Below are positions 1 to 5,203 of a stretch of DNA of 5,203 bases, in pieces (position 1 is the first letter of the stretch; the number at the start of each line of letters is the position of its first letter). The notes under the pieces are model-generated. The model ran no database searches, was not told the DNA's origin, and was given only the letters and a program-made list of their open reading frames with translations. The stretch comes from DASYQV01 sp036005125 (GTDB lineage Bacteria > Acidobacteriota > Vicinamibacteria > Vicinamibacterales > UBA2999), in the NCBI GenBank assembly GCA_036005125.1, contig DASYQV010000272.1, positions 1 through 5,203 on the forward strand. The letters are read 5' to 3'. Made by a program: the position numbers and the translations under genes.

Positions 1-15
1 CTTCGCTCTGGACCA

Positions 16-36
16 CCGATGGCCGATAGCCGATAG
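16..36. repeat. Three-copy 7-bp tandem repeat downstream of the rhomboid gene
   Basis: Three consecutive heptamers read CCGATGG, CCGATAG, CCGATAG; the first differs from the others at one base. The array ends two bases before the stop codon of the leftward rhomboid gene, so it lies in that gene's 3' untranslated region. It does not extend in register on either side (9-15 and 37-43 do not match). It is short enough to be chance, but heptamer tandem arrays are known as dispersed intergenic repeats in some bacterial genomes. Nothing else is recognisable in bases 1-38. Confidence 0.6.
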
Positions 37-38
37 CT

Positions 39-800
39 TCAGTAAGTGCGGTAGCGGTAGTACGGTGCCGGCGGCGTAGGGCGGTTGCGCAGAACTTCGT
101 CGGAGGCAAACAGCCGCACCAGCACCACGCCGGCGAGGAAACCGCCGACATGCGCGAAGAAGGCGACGCCCCCCTTCTCGATTTCGCTTAGGCTCCCGAG
201 TCCACTCAGCAGCTGGAGCAACGCCCAGTAACCGAGCATCACCCACGCGGGAAGGGCGACGGTCGTGATGTAGATCGGCAGCACGATGAGCGTGTGGACC
301 CTGACGCGGGGGTAGAGCAGCAAGTACGCGCCGAGCACGCCACTGATCGCTCCCGACGCACCGACCATCGGGACAACGGAATGGGGACTGATGAACGTCT
401 GCGCGGCAGCGGCCGCTGTGCCGCACAGCAGATAGAAGAACAGGAACTTCCCATGCCCCATGGCGTCTTCGATGTTGTTTCCGAACACCCACATGAACAG
501 CATGTTGCCGATCAAGTGGAACCAGCCACCGTGCATGAACATGGACGTGAGCACCGTCCAGTACTTCGGCACGGCGTCTACCAGGCACACCATGCCGGGA
601 GCGAGCTCGACCCCACTCCCGGGCTTGGCGCTCTGCAGGATCTCACCGGGAATTAGACCCAGCTCGCAGACGGACCTTGCCAGCGGCCCCTGTGCCCCCG
701 CCCCCTGTACAAGAATGAAGGCGAGGACGTTGACGATAATGATGGCGACGGTGATGAGGGCGGGCCGCTCGGTGGGGTTCTCGTCCTTGTACGGAAACAT
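39..800 (-). CDS. Rhomboid family intramembrane serine protease
   Basis: Predicted 253-residue polytopic protease that cleaves transmembrane substrates within the bilayer. Seen in the sequence: TM1 at about 15-32; a long loop (33-80) with Cys45 and Cys72; the loop/TM2 motif HGGWFHLIGNM at 90-100, with the HxxxN pair His95/Asn99 that supports the oxyanion site; the catalytic serine Ser149 in GASGA; and the catalytic histidine His217 in AHVGGF of the last helix. Together these give the full Ser-His dyad with family spacing, so the enzyme should be active. The C-terminus is a short Pro/Tyr/Arg-rich tail (about 238-253) ending in RYRTY. I chose the start at 800 because MFPYKDENPT begins just before TM1, as in related rhomboids. 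The reading frame stays open to an ATG at 896, but that adds 32 basic, low-complexity residues running into the dnaK leader. Neither start has a strong Shine-Dalgarno sequence. The gene is divergent from dnaK. The substrate cannot be inferred. Confidence 0.93.
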   Translation of the reverse strand: MFPYKDENPTERPALITVAIIIVNVLAFILVQGAGAQGPLARSVCELGLIPGEILQSAKPGSGVELAPGMVCLVDAVPKYWTVLTSMFMHGGWFHLIGNMLFMWVFGNNIEDAMGHGKFLFFYLLCGTAAAAAQTFISPHSVVPMVGASGAISGVLGAYLLLYPRVRVHTLIVLPIYITTVALPAWVMLGYWALLQLLSGLGSLSEIEKGGVAFFAHVGGFLAGVVLVRLFASDEVLRNRPTPPAPYYRYRTY

Positions 801-838
801 TTGCGCGGAATCTACCCGTCTGGCGCGAAAGCCGCTTC

Positions 839-857
839 CGCTGCCTTTTTGGCAGCG
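839..857. promoter_or_regulatory. Perfect 7-5-7 inverted repeat upstream of dnaK (possible operator or leader hairpin)
   Basis: CGCTGCC at 839-845 and GGCAGCG at 851-857 are perfect inverse complements around a TTTTT spacer. The element lies 75 bp upstream of the dnaK start and 38 bp upstream of the rhomboid start. It could be a two-fold-symmetric binding site for a repressor or activator controlling one or both divergent genes. It could also be an RNA hairpin with a U5 loop if dnaK is transcribed from further upstream. It matches no heat-shock operator that I know. The symmetry is read directly; the function is inferred. Confidence 0.45.
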
Positions 858-919
858 AATCGGGGCACGATGCTTGCCCTCTGCGACCCACGACATCAGG
901 CCGGCATCAAATCCCTACC

Positions 920-924
920 AGGAG
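920..924 (+). promoter_or_regulatory. Ribosome binding site of dnaK
   Basis: AGGAG is placed 8 bases before the ATG at 933. It decides the dnaK start: the open frame extends back to a TTG at 801, but the 44 extra codons do not resemble DnaK, whereas MAEKIIGIDLGTTNS is the standard N-terminus. Confidence 0.88.
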
Positions 925-932
925 CTGAAAGT

Positions 933-2888
<1,956 letters not shown>

Positions 2889-2889
2889 A

Positions 2890-2897
2890 AGGGGGAG
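2890..2897 (+). promoter_or_regulatory. Ribosome binding site of the HtrA protease gene
   Basis: AGGGGGAG fills most of the 12-bp gap between the dnaK stop (TAA 2886-2888) and the ATG at 2901. The AGGGGG core leaves 5 bases to the start. This purine run supports the 2901 start and translation from a shared dnaK-htrA transcript, and there is no room for a terminator or separate promoter in the gap. Confidence 0.8.
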
Positions 2898-2900
2898 CAG

Positions 2901-4454
2901 ATGTCGGTGAAGACGCGGGACTGGTTGAAGTTTGGCACATTGGTGGCAATGGCGTTTGCGCTTGGCCTGGCATTCGCCTCGGCGTTCCGGCTGCCGGCTC
3001 GCAGTGAAGCGGCGGCGGTCCGGTCGGCCTTCCAGGACACGAGCCGGCCGATGCCTCAGGCCAAGGCTGCGGTGGATCTGGGCGACGCATTCGCCTCGGT
3101 CGCCGAGCATGTGAAGCCGGCGGTGGTGTTCATCCGGGCGGAACGGCGCGAGCGGGTGACCAACCGCCGCCTACCACCCGGTTTCGAAGATTTCTTCCAG
3201 GTCCCGCGTCGCCCCCAGATCGAGCAGGGCTCCGGGTCGGGCTTCATCGTGTCTCAGGATGGATACATCCTCACGAATAACCACGTGGTGCAAGGCGCCG
3301 ACCGTGTCACGGTTCGTCTGTACGACAACCGCGAATTCAGCGCCAAGACGATCGGCACCGATCCGACCACCGACGTGGCCGTCATCAAGATTCAGACGAC
3401 CGGCCTGCCGACGGTTCGCCTCGGCGATGCCGACTCGACGAAGATCGGCAACTTCGTGCTCGCCATCGGCAATCCGCTGGGAGAGAACTTCACCTTTACG
3501 GTGACGGCGGGGATCGTGAGTGCGAAGGGCCGGCTCCTCGCGGGCCTCAACCAGAGCCGTTACGCGATTCAGGACTTCATTCAGACGGACGCGGCCATCA
3601 ATCCCGGCAACTCCGGGGGGCCGCTGGTCAACGTGCGTGGCGAGGTCATCGGCATCAATGCGGCCATCGCCAGTGAGACCGGATACTATGCCGGGTACGG
3701 GTTTGCAATCCCGATCAACCTCGCCCGCACCGTGATGAGCCAGCTCATCGCAACCGGGCACGTGCAGCGGGCCGTGATGGGTATCTCCATTCAGCCGGTG
3801 CGGCCTGAAGACGCGGAAAACGCCAGACTGCCCGAGATTCGCGGCGTGGTCGTGAGCGATTTCACGCCGCCGGACGACTCGCCGGCGAAGCGCGCCGGCG
3901 TCCAGGAAGGCGATATCATCGTCGCGGTCGACGGCCAGCCCATCGAGTCGATCGCGCAGCTGCAGCAACGCGTCGGCTTCAAGAAACCGGGCGAGACGGT
4001 GCAGGTGACCGTCGTACGCCAGGGCGGCGTCCGGCGGACCATTCCCGTCAGGCTCACCTCTGCGCCGAGTAGCGATGCCGATGAGATCGCGGGCAATAAT
4101 GACGGCGGCGGATCGCGTGATTCCGCGCCGACCGAGGACGCACTGGGCATCTCGGTGGAGCCACTCACGCAGGAGGACGCCCGCGCGCCGGAGCTGCGGC
4201 AGGTGATGCGCTCGGGCGGCGGACTGGTCGTGACGCAGGTTTCGCCCGACGGGCCGGCCTATCAGCGCCTGTTCGATCCGCAGAGCGGCGGACCCGACAT
4301 CATCCTCAAGGTGAATGGGATTCCCACGCACACGCGTGCGGAATTTCGGCAGGCGATTGGCGCCGTGAAGAAGGGGGAGATCGCCACACTCACGGTGTTG
4401 GTCCGCACGCCTGACGGCTGGCAGCAGCGCATCGTGCGCCTGCATCCGCGGTAA
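2901..4454 (+). CDS. Do/HtrA (Deg) family serine endopeptidase with two PDZ domains
   Basis: A 517-residue envelope quality-control protease of the DegP/DegQ/HtrA type (MEROPS S1C). Residues about 9-29 form a hydrophobic helix after a basic start, so it is either a Sec signal peptide (possible cleavage near ASA or SEA at 26-38) or an uncleaved anchor. There is no lipobox cysteine. The protease domain (about 60-280) has the complete triad: His128 in TNNHVV, Asp158 in TTDVAV and Ser238 in GNSGGP. The segment between about 80 and 108 is short, more like DegQ than the long LA loop of DegP. PDZ1 spans about 285-385. An acidic, Gly/Asp/Ser-rich linker (about 389-412) joins it to PDZ2 (about 413-515), which is more divergent and has a longer loop at 451-467 before DIILKVNG. 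The gene is second in the probable dnaK operon, so it is likely co-induced with dnaK under protein-folding stress. The sequence does not allow a choice between degP, degQ and degS-like roles; two PDZ domains argue against DegS. Confidence 0.96.
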   Translation: MSVKTRDWLKFGTLVAMAFALGLAFASAFRLPARSEAAAVRSAFQDTSRPMPQAKAAVDLGDAFASVAEHVKPAVVFIRAERRERVTNRRLPPGFEDFFQVPRRPQIEQGSGSGFIVSQDGYILTNNHVVQGADRVTVRLYDNREFSAKTIGTDPTTDVAVIKIQTTGLPTVRLGDADSTKIGNFVLAIGNPLGENFTFTVTAGIVSAKGRLLAGLNQSRYAIQDFIQTDAAINPGNSGGPLVNVRGEVIGINAAIASETGYYAGYGFAIPINLARTVMSQLIATGHVQRAVMGISIQPVRPEDAENARLPEIRGVVVSDFTPPDDSPAKRAGVQEGDIIVAVDGQPIESIAQLQQRVGFKKPGETVQVTVVRQGGVRRTIPVRLTSAPSSDADEIAGNNDGGGSRDSAPTEDALGISVEPLTQEDARAPELRQVMRSGGGLVVTQVSPDGPAYQRLFDPQSGGPDIILKVNGIPTHTRAEFRQAIGAVKKGEIATLTVLVRTPDGWQQRIVRLHPR

Positions 4455-4477
4455 GCGACGACGGAACGGAAAGCATG

Positions 4478-4504
4478 CGAGGGCGGCCAGTACGGCCGCC
4501 CTCG
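4478..4504. terminator. GC-rich hairpin between convergent genes, probable bidirectional terminator
   Basis: CGAGGGCGGCC (4478-4488) and GGCCGCCCTCG (4494-4504) form a perfect 11-bp stem around the 5-base loop AGTAC. It lies in the 56-bp gap (4455-4510) between the htrA stop and the stop of the convergent membrane-protein gene, where a shared terminator is expected. The T-tracts are weak: GACGTTTA follows on the plus strand, and the minus strand reads CATGCTTTCC after the stem. Termination may therefore be imperfect or factor-assisted. The stem is seen directly; its terminator role is inferred from position and stability. Confidence 0.75.
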
Positions 4505-4510
4505 TGACGT

Positions 4511-5182
4511 TTAGGCCATCCCCCCTGCGGGTCTGGGCATCGTGAGTGTGATCACGCCGGTCACTGCCAGCCAGATGACGAATAGCGCCTGGGCGTAATA
4601 GAGGTACGGCAGGGACTCGCTGAACAGGAGACCGACGGCACCAGTGACGAGCGCGACGGCCCACGCCGCCCAGGCGAGCCAGCGCGGCCAGATCGCGCCA
4701 TTGCGGATCGCCCACGCGAACACATACGCCACGAGGCCCAGCATGAACGTGGCGAGCCGCTCCGCGGCGAGTCCCATGGGATGCAGCATGTCATAGACGA
4801 AAACCGCGTGGGTCCCGGTGAGACCCGTATCGGCCGCGGTGTAGGCATGCGCGAGATTCCACCCCGCGCCCACCATGAAGAGGATGTTCAGTGACCACAC
4901 CGAAAAGGCGAAGGCGCCGATGAGGGTCGCCGCCCGCGCGGGAGCGGCACCGGGCGTCTCCGCGTGCCGGACCATGATGCCGATGAGACCGGCGTACATG
5001 AGTGCGAGGCCGAACAACAGCGACCAGTGAATCGCGCGCCAGTGCGTCGTGCGCGCGATGAGGTCGAGCTGCGCCGCACCATCGCCGGTCAATCGCGGAT
5101 GCATGAGGCCGGCGATCCCGAACAACAGAGCGCCGAAGAGCAGACACAATCCGTAGAACAGCGGGCGGCGCGTCACGACCAT
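4511..5182 (-). CDS. Unrecognised six-helix integral membrane protein
   Basis: I do not recognise the family. The 223-residue product has six predicted membrane helices at about 8-27, 52-71, 84-105, 136-159, 166-187 and 194-214, with short loops and no soluble domain. Arginines at 5, 6, 72, 83, 160, 167 and 217 place both termini and loops 2-3 and 4-5 in the cytoplasm by the positive-inside rule. On that topology six of the seven histidines (28, 47, 52, 112, 125, 134) fall at or near the outer face, in loops 28-51 and 106-135, and only His73 is inside. That pattern could suit metal or heme binding, but no known motif supports it. The start at 5182 has a good ribosome binding site and gives a normal cytoplasmic N-terminus. 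The gene is convergent with htrA, so it is not part of the chaperone operon. Its promoter lies outside the window. Small acceptor, sensor or uncharacterised DUF-type membrane proteins are all possible. Confidence 0.85.
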   Translation of the reverse strand: MVVTRRPLFYGLCLLFGALLFGIAGLMHPRLTGDGAAQLDLIARTTHWRAIHWSLLFGLALMYAGLIGIMVRHAETPGAAPARAATLIGAFAFSVWSLNILFMVGAGWNLAHAYTAADTGLTGTHAVFVYDMLHPMGLAAERLATFMLGLVAYVFAWAIRNGAIWPRWLAWAAWAVALVTGAVGLLFSESLPYLYYAQALFVIWLAVTGVITLTMPRPAGGMA

Positions 5183-5185
5183 TGG

Positions 5186-5193
5186 CCTCTCCC
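5186..5193 (-). promoter_or_regulatory. Ribosome binding site of the membrane-protein gene
   Basis: Read on the minus strand, GGGAGAGG precedes the ATG at 5182; the GGGAG part leaves 6 bases to the start. This supports the chosen start and shows that the gene is complete within the window. Confidence 0.7.
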
Positions 5194-5203
5194 AGTGTCC
5201 GAA

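Larger units (their letters stand above)
801..932. promoter_or_regulatory. Divergent promoter region between the rhomboid gene and dnaK
   Basis: These 132 bases separate the leftward rhomboid start (800) from the rightward dnaK start (933), so they should hold promoters for both genes. I could not identify convincing -35/-10 pairs. I saw no CIRCE element (TTAGCACTC-N9-GAGTGCTAA), no HspR-type CTTGAGT-N7-ACTCAAG operator, and no good sigma-32 promoter. TTGCCC at 874-879 is a possible -35 on the plus strand, but no -10 follows at normal spacing. The one clear structure is the inverted repeat at 839-857. The assignment as a promoter region rests on gene arrangement only. Confidence 0.55.

Noticed and set aside
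10..24. Possible terminator hairpin after the rhomboid gene (GGCCA/TGGTCC on the minus strand)
   Set aside because: The stem is only five pairs with a bulged T and no T-tract follows. It is too weak to call.
873..897. Possible sigma-32-type heat-shock promoter (CTTGCC followed by CCCACGACAT)
   Set aside because: The -35 half is only partly similar to CTTGAA, and the -10 half does not match CCCCAT with acceptable spacing.
801..932. Upstream extension of dnaK to a TTG at 801
   Set aside because: The 44 added residues do not resemble any DnaK N-terminus, and a good AGGAG site sits 8 bases before the ATG at 933.
3171..4715. Long open frame (514 codons) antisense to htrA, running into the membrane-protein gene
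   Set aside because: Its composition is Arg/Asp/His-rich and repetitive in the way expected of the reverse complement of a GC-rich gene. It overlaps two well-supported genes and the terminator hairpin.

Overview
This is a GC-rich bacterial window with four complete protein-coding genes, three of them in protein quality control. The DnaK carries the nucleotide-binding-domain segment seen in Gram-negative-type DnaK, and the HtrA/Deg protease has an export signal or anchor. Both point to a diderm host. The style of the proteins (a rhomboid starting MFPYKDENPT, an HtrA starting MSVKTRDWLKFGTLVA, and dnaK followed directly by htrA) reminds me of Gemmatimonadota. That assignment is from memory of family sequences, is tentative, and could be wrong.

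Layout from left to right. A three-copy 7-bp tandem repeat lies at 16-36. A rhomboid intramembrane serine protease gene runs leftward (39-800). A 132-bp divergent intergenic region (801-932) must hold promoters for both directions and contains a perfect 7-5-7 inverted repeat (839-857). dnaK (933-2888) and a Do/HtrA-family serine protease with two PDZ domains (2901-4454) follow on the plus strand, 12 bp apart, so they are very probably one operon. A perfect 11-bp GC-rich hairpin (4478-4504) lies in the short gap to a convergent gene for an unrecognised six-helix membrane protein (4511-5182, minus strand).

The first three genes cover three compartments of proteostasis: DnaK refolds proteins in the cytoplasm, the HtrA protease degrades or chaperones damaged proteins in the cell envelope, and the rhomboid cleaves within the membrane. 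Pairing dnaK with an htrA-type gene instead of grpE/dnaJ is the most notable organisational feature. The membrane protein at the right end runs convergently, is separated by the terminator-like hairpin, and is probably an independent unit.

I found no RNA genes, CRISPR arrays, insertion sequences or broken genes. I do not see a clearly new biological system here. The items most worth a second look are the inverted repeat in the dnaK upstream region, the dnaK-htrA operon with its divergent rhomboid, and the histidine-rich outer face predicted for the unknown membrane protein.
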